A stretch of 64,000 bases of DNA. It comes from Bog-473 sp963742035 (GTDB lineage: Bacteria; Actinomycetota; Acidimicrobiia; Acidimicrobiales; RAAP-2). The first letter of the stretch is position 1; every line of letters begins with the position of its first letter. The stretch spans positions 62,001 through 126,000 of the forward strand of contig CAVUKH010000006.1 of NCBI GenBank assembly GCA_963742035.1, given 5' to 3'. Made by a program: the position numbers and the translations under genes. Below the pieces are notes generated by a model. The model was not told where the DNA came from, made no database searches, and saw only the letters and a program-made list of their open reading frames with translations. Shown in pieces: positions 26,708 to 35,622 of this stretch.

Positions 26708-27420
26708 CAGTACAGGCGTGCGGTGAGCGCCCGGCGGTATTCCTTGGTGCGCGGGTCGTCGGGGCCCATCGCTTCGAGCAGGTCGACGAATTCCTGCCGG
26801 GCCGCGTCGTCGTCGCGTACCCGACCGAGTAACGCGTCCAACTTGGCCTCCATCTCCTCGCGACCCGTGCCCGACACGTCGACCCCGGCTTCGAGCAGGC
26901 GCGCTTCAGCGGCCAGCAGCCGGCTGGTCTCCGTCTCGGGCAGGCGCTGCAGGAGGGCAAGTGCGTCGGCGGCGTCCCCCCGGTCGATGAGGATGCGGGC
27001 CAGGCCCTCGGTCGCACCCGCGTGGTCCGGCTCGAGCTCGAGCGCCTTCCGCAGTGACGCCTCGTCGCCCGCCACGACCAGGGTGTCCGCCTCACTCGGG
27101 GCGGGCGCGAGCCGCTGGACGAACGCGGTGATCTGGGCTTCGGGGATCGCGCCGATGAACTGGTCCACCACCTGACCACCGCTGAGGGCGAACACGGCGG
27201 GGATGGACTGCACATTGAAGGCCCGCGCCACCGCCGGGTTGTCGTCGACGTTGACCTTGGCCAGCTCGACAGCGCCATCCGTGTCGGCCACCGCTCTCTC
27301 AATCATGGGCCCGAGGGTCTTGCAGGGCCCGCACCACGGGGCCCAGAGATCCACGATCACGGGCACGGTGGCGCTGCGGTCCAGCACGTCGGCCTGGAAT
27401 GTCTGGTCTGTGACGTCCAT
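26707..27420 (-). CDS. Thioredoxin-domain protein with C-terminal TPR-like region (CnoX/YbbN type)
   Basis: 237 residues. The N-terminal thioredoxin fold has the intact active site WAPWCGPCK (about residues 26-34) and the cis-Pro loop QSIPAVF. From about residue 120 an alpha-helical TPR-like half follows (KALELEPDHAGATEGLARIL, then EEMEAKLDALLGR), as in CnoX holdase-redox proteins. It heads the trx-folP-holA chain, divergent from the APH-like kinase. Confidence 0.9.
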   Translation of the reverse strand: MDVTDQTFQADVLDRSATVPVIVDLWAPWCGPCKTLGPMIERAVADTDGAVELAKVNVDDNPAVARAFNVQSIPAVFALSGGQVVDQFIGAIPEAQITAFVQRLAPAPSEADTLVVAGDEASLRKALELEPDHAGATEGLARILIDRGDAADALALLQRLPETETSRLLAAEARLLEAGVDVSGTGREEMEAKLDALLGRVRDDDAARQEFVDLLEAMGPDDPRTKEYRRALTARLY

Positions 27421-27561
27421 CGGCCAGACGCTAATGGTTGTTGCGGCGGGGAACGACGTCCCACGTGGGCGCCCACGGAGAGGGCCCCGGGTCGGATCTG
27501 GGCCGCAGCTGCGGGTCGGGGCGTCTGACCTGATGACACGGCACCGATTAGCGTCGTTTGC

Positions 27562-28605
27562 GTGTCGCAGGCGCCCGCAGGCATTCACCAGGAGGAGGTC
27601 ACCGACTGGATGGTGGCGCAGGTCGGCGAGATCAGACCGCCGCTGACGTTCACCCTGATCGCCGGCGGTCGCTCGAACCTCACCTTCCGCGTCGAGGACG
27701 CCGACGGCCGGGCCTGGGCGCTGCGCCGGCCCCCGCTGCACCACGTGCTGCCCACCGCGCACGACATGTCCCGCGAGTACCGCTTGATGCACTCGCTCGG
27801 GCCGGCCGGTGTCCCCGTTCCGGTCACCATCGGCCTCTGCACCGACGAGGCGGTCAACGAGCGGCCCTTCTACGTCATGGAGTTCGTCGAGGGTCACATC
27901 CTCCGGAATGCGCCCGAGGCCGAGGCCGTATTCGACGTGGCCACGCGACGGGGCGTCGGCGCTCACATGGCCGACACGCTCGCCGCGTTGCACGCCGTGG
28001 ACCCGGACGCCGTGGGGCTCGGAGATCTGGGGCGGCACGAGGGGTACATTGAGCGACAGCTGAAGCGCTGGCGCGGACAGTACGACCAGATGCAGGTCGA
28101 GGGCGTCGACCACGGCGCGGTGGTCGAGCGGGTGAGCGACGAGCTGGCCCGGCGCATCCCCAAGCAGCAGCGGACATCCGTCGTGCATGGCGACTACCGG
28201 ATGGACAACGTGGTACTCGCCGACGACGGCACCGTCCGGGCCATCCTGGACTGGGAGATCTGCACGCTGGGTGATCCCCTGGCCGATCTCGGCCTGCTGA
28301 TGGACTACTGGTCCGACCCCGGCGACGCCATGGCCGTGCTCGGCATGTCACCGACGACGGCGCCGGGATTCTCCACCAAGGCCCAGATCAAGGAGCGCTA
28401 CGACGCCGTCTCCGATCTCGACGTCTCGGGCATCGGGTACTACCAGGCTTTCGGCTACTGGAAGCTCGCCTGCATTCTGCAGGGCGTCTACGCCCGCTAC
28501 GTGGCCGGCGCCGGTGCCGGCGACCAGGGCAGCGTCGACGGATTCCCCCTGCAGATCGGGCGGCTCTTCGAGATGGCGGCCGAGGCGCTGGAGACCGCCC
28601 CGTGA
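27562..28605 (+). CDS. Phosphotransferase family protein (APH / ACAD10-kinase-like)
   Basis: 347 residues. Aminoglycoside-phosphotransferase fold with the catalytic loop VVHGDYRMDNVV (Brenner-type HGDxxxxN) and the metal-binding ILDWEICTLGDPLADLG. The N-terminal glycine-rich loop is LIAGGRSNLTFRV. This branch is usually associated with acyl-CoA or hydroxyacid metabolism rather than antibiotic resistance. GTG start seven nt after TAGCGT (27549-27554), so probably leaderless. It is followed by the PAC2 gene with GTGA overlap. Confidence 0.87.
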   Translation: MSQAPAGIHQEEVTDWMVAQVGEIRPPLTFTLIAGGRSNLTFRVEDADGRAWALRRPPLHHVLPTAHDMSREYRLMHSLGPAGVPVPVTIGLCTDEAVNERPFYVMEFVEGHILRNAPEAEAVFDVATRRGVGAHMADTLAALHAVDPDAVGLGDLGRHEGYIERQLKRWRGQYDQMQVEGVDHGAVVERVSDELARRIPKQQRTSVVHGDYRMDNVVLADDGTVRAILDWEICTLGDPLADLGLLMDYWSDPGDAMAVLGMSPTTAPGFSTKAQIKERYDAVSDLDVSGIGYYQAFGYWKLACILQGVYARYVAGAGAGDQGSVDGFPLQIGRLFEMAAEALETAP

Positions 28606-29495
28606 GCCCCGAGGGCAACGGGCTCACGGAGATCTTCGAGGTCCACCGGGAGCCTGTCCTGCGGGAGCCGATTCTGGTCGTCGCTCTGGAGGGCTGGGTC
28701 GATGCCGGCCTCGGTGCCTCCACGGCGATTGCGACGCTGCTCGGCCAGGCACACACAGAGCCCATCCTCACCTTCAATGGTGAACACTTCCTCGACCAGC
28801 GGGCCCGGCGCCCCGTGGCGCGCATCGTCAACGGGATCACGACCGATCTCACCTGGCCCCGCACCGTCGTGCGACACGGCACGGACGAGTCCGGACGCGA
28901 CATGCTCTTCCTGGTCGGGCCCGAGCCCGACTTCCACTGGCAGGCCTTCACGGACGCGGTGGTGGGCCTGGCACGCTCCTGGCGCGTCCGCATGGTGGTG
29001 GGGCTGGGAGCCTTCCCGGCGCCGGCTCCCCACACGCGACCGGTGAAGCTGGCTGCCACGGCTCCCGCGGCGTCCGCCGACCTCATTGAGCAGGTGGGGG
29101 TGGTGCAGGGCGAGCTCGAGGTGCCCGCCGGCGTCCTGGCCGCGCTCGAGATGGCCTTCGGCGCCAACGGCACGCCTGCCGTGAGCCTGTGGGCGCGGGT
29201 CCCCCACTACGTGGCGGGCATGCCGTTCCCGGAGGCGAGCGCCGCCCTGATGGAGGGACTGGCCGCGGTGGGCTCGCTGTCGCTCGATTCGTCCGCGTTG
29301 CGCCGGGCGGGCGACAGCTCGCGGCGACAGGTGGACCAGCTCATCGCCGACAATGCCGAGCACCAGGCCATGGTGCGCAAGCTCGAGGAGAACATCGACG
29401 CCTCGGAGGGCAACGCCATGGGGGTGGACGAAGTGCCGTCGGGCGACGAGATCGCGGCCGAGCTCGAGCGCTTCCTGCGGGGCGAGGACCAGTAG
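28602..29495 (+). CDS. PAC2 family protein
   Basis: 297 residues. The proteasome-assembly-chaperone-2-like fold is seen in VVALEGWVDAGLGASTAIATLL, MVVGLGAFPAPAPHTRPV and VSLWARVPHYVAGMPFPEAS. The C-terminal ~60 residues form a helix (VDQLIADNAEHQAMVRKLEE). The actinobacterial PAC2 proteins have no settled function; a proteasome link is only suggested by name. It starts in the stop codon of the kinase gene (GTGA), so the two are co-translated. Confidence 0.88.
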   Translation: MSPEGNGLTEIFEVHREPVLREPILVVALEGWVDAGLGASTAIATLLGQAHTEPILTFNGEHFLDQRARRPVARIVNGITTDLTWPRTVVRHGTDESGRDMLFLVGPEPDFHWQAFTDAVVGLARSWRVRMVVGLGAFPAPAPHTRPVKLAATAPAASADLIEQVGVVQGELEVPAGVLAALEMAFGANGTPAVSLWARVPHYVAGMPFPEASAALMEGLAAVGSLSLDSSALRRAGDSSRRQVDQLIADNAEHQAMVRKLEENIDASEGNAMGVDEVPSGDEIAAELERFLRGEDQ

Positions 29496-29555
29496 GGACT
29501 CACATCGACGTGGGCGTGCGGCGATCGACGGGAACGGCATGAGGAGAGATCGGAC

Positions 29556-30560
29556 ATGAAGATCGACGGCGGCATCGGGTTCGATCCCGACGGCATTGCG
29601 GCGCAGGCGGTCAAGGCGGAGCAGAGTGGTTACGACGGGGTGTGGTCGGCCGAGACCAACCACGACCCCTTTCTCCCGATCGCCATCGGGGCGGCCGCCA
29701 CCGAGAAGCTGGAATTCGGCACGGGCATCGCCGTCGCATTCGCCCGGAACCCCATGACGCTCGCCGTCCTGGCCAATGACCTGCAGCTCCTGACCAAAGG
29801 CCGGTTCATCCTCGGCATGGGGAGCCAGATCAAGCCGCACATCACCAAGCGCTTCTCCATGCCGTGGTCACACCCGGCGCCACGCATGCGTGAGCTGATT
29901 CTCGCCATCCGGGCCATCTGGCAGACATGGGAGACGGGTGAGCCGCTCGCCTTCCGCGGCGAGTTCTACACGCACACCCTGATGACACCCTTCTTCAACC
30001 CGGGACCGAACCCGCACGGCAACCCCAAGATCCTGCTGGCCGGCGTGGGCGAGCTCATGACCGAGGTGGCCGGCGAGGTCGGCGACGGCTTCCTGGTTCA
30101 CGGATTCTCCACCGAGCGCTACCTGCGCGAGGTGAGCCTGCCGGCCTTGGAGCGGGGCGCGGCGAAGGCGGGCAAGACCCGCGCTGATTTGACCGTGTCG
30201 TACCCGGGCTTCATCGTCACGGGCCCGGACCAGGAGAGCATGTCCGTTGCCGCCAAGGCGGTGCGCGAGCAGATCGCCTTCTACGCCTCGACGCCGGCGT
30301 ACCGCCCGGTGTTGGAGTTGCACGGCTGGGGCGACCTGCAGCCGGAGCTCAACACCCTGTCGAAGCGGGGCGAGTGGGTGAAGATGGGCGAGCTGATCGA
30401 CGACGACATCCTCAACGCCTTCGCCATCGTGTGCCCCCTCGATCAAGTCGCCGCCGAGGTGCGTGGACGCTTCGAGGGCGTGGTGGACCGTTTCAGCTTC
30501 TACGCGCCCTACAAGGTTGACCCGGGGCTGTGGGACGGCGTGGTGGCGGGCTTCCGCTAG
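29556..30560 (+). CDS. LLM-class F420-dependent oxidoreductase
   Basis: 334 residues with a luciferase-like TIM barrel: MKIDGGIGFDPDGIAAQA, the loop GVWSAETNHDPFLP, GTGIAVAFARNPMTLA and LGMGSQIKPHITKRFSMPW. These fit the TIGR03617-type F420-dependent branch, known mainly from Actinobacteria. GGAGA lies eight nt before the ATG. It follows the PAC2 gene by 60 bp, perhaps in the same transcript. Substrate is unknown. Confidence 0.88.
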   Translation: MKIDGGIGFDPDGIAAQAVKAEQSGYDGVWSAETNHDPFLPIAIGAAATEKLEFGTGIAVAFARNPMTLAVLANDLQLLTKGRFILGMGSQIKPHITKRFSMPWSHPAPRMRELILAIRAIWQTWETGEPLAFRGEFYTHTLMTPFFNPGPNPHGNPKILLAGVGELMTEVAGEVGDGFLVHGFSTERYLREVSLPALERGAAKAGKTRADLTVSYPGFIVTGPDQESMSVAAKAVREQIAFYASTPAYRPVLELHGWGDLQPELNTLSKRGEWVKMGELIDDDILNAFAIVCPLDQVAAEVRGRFEGVVDRFSFYAPYKVDPGLWDGVVAGFR

Positions 30561-30641
30561 GACCGGGGCGGACCCTCAGCACCTCGGCCGTGCCGACGGC
30601 TGGCGCGGTGTCGGGACGGTTCGTGTCGGATGCGTGCGCGC

Positions 30642-33158
30642 TCAGACGACGATGTTGACGAGGCGTGGCGGTCGCACCACGACCCGCTTCGGAACGACTC
30701 CGTCGAGCGTCTCGATCACCTTGGCCGATGCGAGCGCGGCCGTCTCGGCGTCGCCCTGTGAAATACCGGCATCCACGTCGATGCGGTCCCGCACCTTCCC
30801 GTTCACCTGGACGACCATCGTCACGGTGTCCTGGCGTATCAGCTCGGGATCGAAGGTGGGCCAGCTCTGCCGGTGGACCGAGGCTTCGCCGGGATGGCGG
30901 AGCTCCCAGAGCTCGGCGGTCACGTGTGGCGACATGACGGCCAGAATCTTGAGCAGCGTGTCGAGTGCCTCGTTCCACACCTCGACATGGGGCGCGGTAT
31001 CGCCGGCGTTGCCGTTGCCGGCGCCGCTGGTATCGGAGTCGGCGCCCCGTCCGTAGCGCTGCACCAGGTTGAGCAGCTCCATGCAGTGCGCCACTGCGGT
31101 GTTATAGGACCAGCGCTCCACATCCTTGGTGACGTCCGCGATGGTGCGGTGCACGGCGCGCCGCACGGTCAGGTCGGCCGGTCCGAGCTCTCCGTCCCGC
31201 AGCGGTTGCTCCGCGGTGCTGATGCGCCACAGTCGGTCGAAGAAGCGACCGCAGCCCTCAATGACCTGCTCGGTCTGGTCGGACCAGTCCATGTCGTCGA
31301 AAGGCGGCCCCACGAAGAGGTGGAACAGGCGCAGGGCGTCGGCGCCGACGGTGTCGAAGTAGTGCTCCGGAGCGATGAGATTGCCCTTGGACTTGGACAT
31401 CTTGGTCCCGTCCATCCGGATCATGCCCTGGGCCAGATAGTGCTTGAACGGCTCCCGCTCGAGGCCGGGTGCCAGCCCGACGTCGATCAGCGCCCGCGTG
31501 TAGAAGCGGGCATAGAGCAGGTGGAGGATGGCGTGCTCAATGCCCCCGATGTACTGATCGACGGGCATGAAGCGTTGCGCGGCGATCGGAGCAAAGGGCT
31601 GCTCGGTGTTCCACGGGTCGCAGAAGCGCAGGAAGTACCAGGACGAGTCCACGAAGGTGTCCATGGTGTCCGTCTCGCGGCGGGCCGGCCCACCACACAC
31701 AGGGCAGGTGGTGTGGAGGAAGCCCTCATGCAACGCCAGCGGCGACTGCCCGGTCGGCAGGAACTCCACGTCGTCGGGCGCCACGATCGGGAGCTCCTCC
31801 TCGGGCACGGGCACCACGCCGTGGTCCGGGCAGTACACGGCCGGAATGGGGCAACCCCAGAAACGCTGACGAGACACCAGCCAGTCGCGCAGCCGGTAAT
31901 TGACCTTGCGCTCGCCGAGACCCTTCTCCTCGAGCCAATCGATGGCCCGAGCCTTCGCTGCATCGACGTCGAGGCCGTCGAGGAAGCCGCTGTTGATCTT
32001 CGGTCCCTCGCCCGTGTACGCCCCTCCCCCGTTGGCGTCCCACTCGTCGGGGGGTTGCACCGTGCGCACGATCGGGAGCTCGTGTTGGGTGGCGAAGGCC
32101 CAGTCACGCTCGTCCTCGGCGGGGACGGCCATGATCGCCCCGGTCCCGTAACCCATGAGGACGTAGTCGGCCACGTAGAGCGGCACCGGGCTGCCCGTGA
32201 ACGGGTTGATGACGTGGCTGCCCGTGAAGGCGCCACGCTTGCCGAGGGCGGCGGCGTCGCCCTCTGCCATGCGCTCGATGTCGGTGGCGGTCGCGGCGCG
32301 TGTGCGCAACGCGTCGACGGCCTCGCGCTGGTCCACGGCCGTGAGCGCGTCGACGAGCGGATGCTCGGGGGCCATCACCGCGTACGTCATGCCGAAGCTG
32401 GTGTCGGGCCGGGTGGTGAAGACCCGGAGCGTGAGGCCGTCGTGGCCCTGGACGGGCAGGTCGAACTCCGCGCCCTCGGACCGGCCGATCCAGTTACGTT
32501 GCATGGTCTTGGCCCGTTCGGGCCACTCCAGATCGTCGAGCGCCTCGAGAAGCTCGTCGGCGTAGCGGGTGATGCGGAAGAACCACTGCTCGAGGTCACG
32601 CTTCTCGACGACGTCGCCACTACGGTCACAGGTGCCGTCGGCCAGGACCTGCTCGTTGGCCAGCACCGTCTGACAGCCGGGACACCAGTTGACCGGGGCC
32701 AGAGCCCGGTAGGCCAGCCCGGCGTCCCAGAGACGCAGGAAGATGAGCTGGTTCCACTTGATGTAGGCGGGATCGTGACTGTGGATTTCTCGCCGCCAGT
32801 CGTAGACGGCACCGAGGCGGCGGAGCGACGCCGTGAGCTCGGCGATCCGGGCATCGGTGAAGATGCGCGGATGGGTTCCCGTCTTGATGGCGGCGTTCTC
32901 GGCCGGCAGGCCGAAGGAGTCGAACCCGATCGGGCTCAGGACCCCCTTGCCCAGCATGGTCTGGTAGCGGACGGTCAGGTCGCCGAACGTGTAATTCCTG
33001 ACGTGACCCTGGTGAGCCGCCCCCGAGGGGTAGGGGTACATGCACAGCGCGTAGAACTTCTCCCGCGGGTCGTCGTTGTCGATCTGGTAGGTGCCCTCGT
33101 CATCCCAGTGGCGCTGCCACTTGCGCTCCACCGCAGTGACGTCGTATGCGCGTGCCAT
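30642..33158 (-). CDS. leuS: Leucyl-tRNA synthetase
   Basis: 838 residues, class Ia. The HIGH-equivalent is YPSGAAHQGHVRNYT (HxGH). The CP1 editing domain carries TRPDTSFGMTYAVMAPEHPL, CPDHG- and CPVCGGPARRETDTMDTFVDS-type zinc regions are present, and KMSKS is exact in MDGTKMSKSKGN. TACCCT at 33170-33165 is six nt before the ATG, so translation is probably leaderless; I see no T-box leader in the 130 bp before it. Divergent from tRNA-Ala. Confidence 0.97.
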   Translation of the reverse strand: MARAYDVTAVERKWQRHWDDEGTYQIDNDDPREKFYALCMYPYPSGAAHQGHVRNYTFGDLTVRYQTMLGKGVLSPIGFDSFGLPAENAAIKTGTHPRIFTDARIAELTASLRRLGAVYDWRREIHSHDPAYIKWNQLIFLRLWDAGLAYRALAPVNWCPGCQTVLANEQVLADGTCDRSGDVVEKRDLEQWFFRITRYADELLEALDDLEWPERAKTMQRNWIGRSEGAEFDLPVQGHDGLTLRVFTTRPDTSFGMTYAVMAPEHPLVDALTAVDQREAVDALRTRAATATDIERMAEGDAAALGKRGAFTGSHVINPFTGSPVPLYVADYVLMGYGTGAIMAVPAEDERDWAFATQHELPIVRTVQPPDEWDANGGGAYTGEGPKINSGFLDGLDVDAAKARAIDWLEEKGLGERKVNYRLRDWLVSRQRFWGCPIPAVYCPDHGVVPVPEEELPIVAPDDVEFLPTGQSPLALHEGFLHTTCPVCGGPARRETDTMDTFVDSSWYFLRFCDPWNTEQPFAPIAAQRFMPVDQYIGGIEHAILHLLYARFYTRALIDVGLAPGLEREPFKHYLAQGMIRMDGTKMSKSKGNLIAPEHYFDTVGADALRLFHLFVGPPFDDMDWSDQTEQVIEGCGRFFDRLWRISTAEQPLRDGELGPADLTVRRAVHRTIADVTKDVERWSYNTAVAHCMELLNLVQRYGRGADSDTSGAGNGNAGDTAPHVEVWNEALDTLLKILAVMSPHVTAELWELRHPGEASVHRQSWPTFDPELIRQDTVTMVVQVNGKVRDRIDVDAGISQGDAETAALASAKVIETLDGVVPKRVVVRPPRLVNIVV

Positions 33159-33286
33159 GCCACCAGGGTAGGCGACACCCTGACGGCTTCAGGGCCGCTT
33201 CGAGGAGCTCAGTCGGGCGACCTGGAGCTCGTTTTCTGGAGGTTGCGGAGGAGTCAGGACGAACCGAGGCGGGTGTCGCCGACTGC

Positions 33287-33292
33287 TAGGTT
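33287..33292 (+). promoter_or_regulatory. -10 element of the tRNA-Ala gene
   Basis: TAGGTT, same form as the other -10 elements in this window, 14 bp before the mature tRNA start. Confidence 0.45.
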
Positions 33293-33306
33293 TGATCTCC
33301 ACCACT

Positions 33307-33380
33307 GGGGGCGTAGCTCAGCTGGTAGAGCGCCTGACTGGCAGTCAGGAGGTTCGTGGGTTCAAGTCCCATCGCCTCCA
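33307..33380 (+). tRNA. tRNA-Ala (anticodon GGC)
   Basis: A 74-nt cloverleaf: acceptor GGGGGCG pairs with CGCCTCC, D arm GCTC/GAGC, anticodon stem CCTGA/TCAGG with loop CTGGCAG (anticodon GGC at 33340-33342, reads GCC), T arm GTGGG/CCCAT with TTCAAGT. The third acceptor pair is G:U, the alanine identity element, which confirms the assignment. The discriminator is A and CCA is not encoded. Confidence 0.96.
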
Positions 33381-33608
33381 CAAACAAATTTGGGATGTCG
33401 CAGCACGACTGTGACACGTGCAGCCGCACCCATCTTCATTCCTGTCGCTGGCAGTCCACCAAGGGTTCGGTCTCGAGGGGCGGATCGGTCTGCCGTTCCC
33501 GTCGAGGCGGAACGCACGGTCGGGTGGGGCTCGGCCGGAACGACGGCAGGAGGCCTCGGGCGCGCCCCAGGAGTATCGTCACACGTCGATGCCGATTCGA
33601 CAGGTTTC

Positions 33609-33998
33609 ATGCCGTTGACTGATGCCGGCGAGGCCACGCCATGGCCGTGGCCCGATGACCTGGACGCCATGATCGCTGCGCCCGGGTTCCACACGATCCT
33701 GTTCGAGGACGATCGGGTCAGAGTTCTCGATGGACGTGTTCCCGCCGGAGCAACGGTGCCCGTGCACACCCACCGGTGGGGCGGTGTGCTCTACATCATC
33801 GCGACCAGCGACTTCGTCCGCCGAGATCCCCAAGGCAATGTCCTCGCCGACACCAGGGCATCGGGATCTACGCCGATCTCGGGTTCAGCGGTCTGGGGCG
33901 CACCCCTGACGCCGCACTCATTGGAGAACGTCGGCAGCGTGGAGTTCCGCACCCTCACTGTGGAGATGAAGGACGGCAGTGGGCACCGCAGCACTTAG
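33609..33998 (+). CDS. Small cupin-like protein
   Basis: 129 residues. A single beta-barrel: FEDDRVRVLDGRVPAGATVP, VHTHRWGGVLYII (metal-type HxH) and a late PHSLENVGSVEFRTLTVEM. The pattern fits small cupins used as sugar or organic-acid binders. No Shine-Dalgarno; TATCGT about 28 bp upstream of the ATG may be its -10. The 228 bp between the tRNA and this gene hold no other gene that I can support. Confidence 0.72.
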   Translation: MPLTDAGEATPWPWPDDLDAMIAAPGFHTILFEDDRVRVLDGRVPAGATVPVHTHRWGGVLYIIATSDFVRRDPQGNVLADTRASGSTPISGSAVWGAPLTPHSLENVGSVEFRTLTVEMKDGSGHRST

Positions 33999-34123
33999 GC
34001 GGGTCGGTGCGCGATGGGTGACAACTCGTCGACCAGCCCCACAGCGCGGTGTTTGGAGCCGACCAGACGCATGGGCCGCTCTTCGGATGTCCGCAGGACG
34101 ACCGACTCGCTTAGGACTGACGG

Positions 34124-34582
34124 TTAGACCTCCGGTCGCTGCGCAATGTGCTGGAGCTCTATCCACAGCGGGATCAGGAACCAGATGTAGGCGTTGGTGA
34201 GCGTGTACTGCTTCTCGCCGTAGCGCGTCACCATGCTCCCGACCTCGGTGCACCGGACCCGGTCGTCCTTGGCCCGGTACGTCTTCACCCGCTCGAGTAT
34301 CTCCGCCATCTCCTCCAGGGAGGAGACCTCAAGGCCGAAGTGATCCATGTGCGGTGTGACCATGAATTCGTCCTGAGCCGGGAGCAGGTAGAGGAACTGA
34401 CCGAGCGACCCCGTGTAGAGGATGAGCGGATTGCCCTTCTCGGTGCTGTTGTCCCCTTCGACCCAGCCGAAGACCTCCGAGAAGAAGTCCAGGAGTGCGG
34501 CACGGCCCCTCTCGTCCATGAGATCGGCGTCCACGCTGATCGCCACATGGTTGAGCCGGGGTGCGAAGGGGGTGCTGCTCAT
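34124..34582 (-). CDS. VOC-like family protein
   Basis: 152 residues. LNHVAISVDADLMDERGRAALLDFFSEVFGW opens a glyoxalase-type module, and HMDHFGLEVSSLEEMAEILERV opens the second. The C-terminal ITYRYGEKQYTLTNAYIWFLIPLWIEL-like segment (about residues 115-140) is more hydrophobic than usual. Its ATG overlaps the stop codon of the upstream alcohol dehydrogenase (ATGA), so they are co-translated, which suggests a shared catabolic substrate (inference). Confidence 0.75.
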   Translation of the reverse strand: MSSTPFAPRLNHVAISVDADLMDERGRAALLDFFSEVFGWVEGDNSTEKGNPLILYTGSLGQFLYLLPAQDEFMVTPHMDHFGLEVSSLEEMAEILERVKTYRAKDDRVRCTEVGSMVTRYGEKQYTLTNAYIWFLIPLWIELQHIAQRPEV

Positions 34583-35613
34583 GACGACAGTCCCGGCTGC
34601 ACCAGGACCTTGCTAGCGATCTCTCCCCGGGCCAGGCGCTCCATCGCGGCCATGACGTCGCCGAGCGCAATGTCCTCGGGTTCGATCAGCGACGCCAGCG
34701 GCAGTGTCCCGCTGCCGAGGAGGTCGACCGCCGGTGCGAAGCCGTCGTCGTTGTAGTTGTAGGCCCCGATGACCTCGAGCTCGAAGATGATCATGCGGTT
34801 CTGATTGAAACGCGGTGGAACGAATCCCGTGCCCACAATGACCAGGGTCCCCGCATAGTCCAGTTGCCCGAACGCGGCTTCGGCTGCCGGCGCGTGGCCC
34901 GAGCACTCGAAGGCGACGGCGAACGGCTCCGCCACCGGCAAGGTCATTGGAGGCTCTTCGAGGGCATCGGGGGCCACCACCCGGGCCGCGCCCACGTCGA
35001 GCGCCTGCTGTCGGCGCACCGGCGATGGCTCGCTCACCGTGATGTCGGCGACCCCCCGGGCCCGCAGCACGGCGATGATCAAGAGGCCGACCGGTCCGGC
35101 GCCCGTGACCAGCACCCGATCCTCGGGGTGGACGTCGGCCAGACGGAGCGCGTGCAACGTGATGGCCGTCGGCTCCGCCAGCGCGGCCGGTCGGGTGGCC
35201 AGAGTGTCAGGAATCCGTACGAGGTCGTCGGCAGCCACCGTCTTGTATTGGCAGAACGCTCCCCGGTAGCCCACGAAGTCCGCCGTGGCGCGGCGCAGGC
35301 ACACCGAAGGACGGCCCCGGCGGCAGGGCCGGCACTCGCCGCACCCCGCGGCGGCGTTGCCCACCACCCGGTCGCCCTGGGACCAGCCGGAGTCGCTCGG
35401 CGCGTACGCCACAGTGCCCGACCACTCGTGGCCGAGGATGGCGCCCGGTCGGGCGTAGCGCTCCAGCACCATATGGAGGTCGGAGCCGCAGATCCCGCAC
35501 GCCGCGATTTCGACCAGGACCTCGCCGGGCCCCGGCTCCGGTCGCGGCACCTCGTCGAACGCAATCCTGCCGTCGCCCACGTAGACGGCCGCCGGCATCA
35601 GTGCAGAGGACAT
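34579..35613 (-). CDS. Zinc-dependent alcohol dehydrogenase (MDR family)
   Basis: 344 residues. Catalytic zinc motif ACGICGSDLHM and GHEWSG near residues 36-65; structural zinc cysteines CGECRPCRRGRPSVC; Rossmann loop VTGAGPVGLLIIAVL. The C-terminal part contains NQNRMIIFELEVIGAYNYND typical of threonine/sorbitol-type dehydrogenases. Overlaps the VOC gene by ATGA. Substrate is not known. Confidence 0.9.
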   Translation of the reverse strand: MSSALMPAAVYVGDGRIAFDEVPRPEPGPGEVLVEIAACGICGSDLHMVLERYARPGAILGHEWSGTVAYAPSDSGWSQGDRVVGNAAAGCGECRPCRRGRPSVCLRRATADFVGYRGAFCQYKTVAADDLVRIPDTLATRPAALAEPTAITLHALRLADVHPEDRVLVTGAGPVGLLIIAVLRARGVADITVSEPSPVRRQQALDVGAARVVAPDALEEPPMTLPVAEPFAVAFECSGHAPAAEAAFGQLDYAGTLVIVGTGFVPPRFNQNRMIIFELEVIGAYNYNDDGFAPAVDLLGSGTLPLASLIEPEDIALGDVMAAMERLARGEIASKVLVQPGLSS

Positions 35614-35622
35614 TGCGGCACT

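Noticed and set aside
33159..33306. T-box or other leader riboswitch before leuS
   Set aside because: The probable -10 is only six nt before the ATG, leaving no leader, and no T-box TGGNACCGCG-like bulge is present.
30873..33604. Very long plus-strand open frame opposite leuS running into the cupin gene
   Set aside because: leuS on the other strand is complete with HIGH and KMSKS motifs. Only the last 129 codons (from 33609) look like protein, and those were kept as the cupin.
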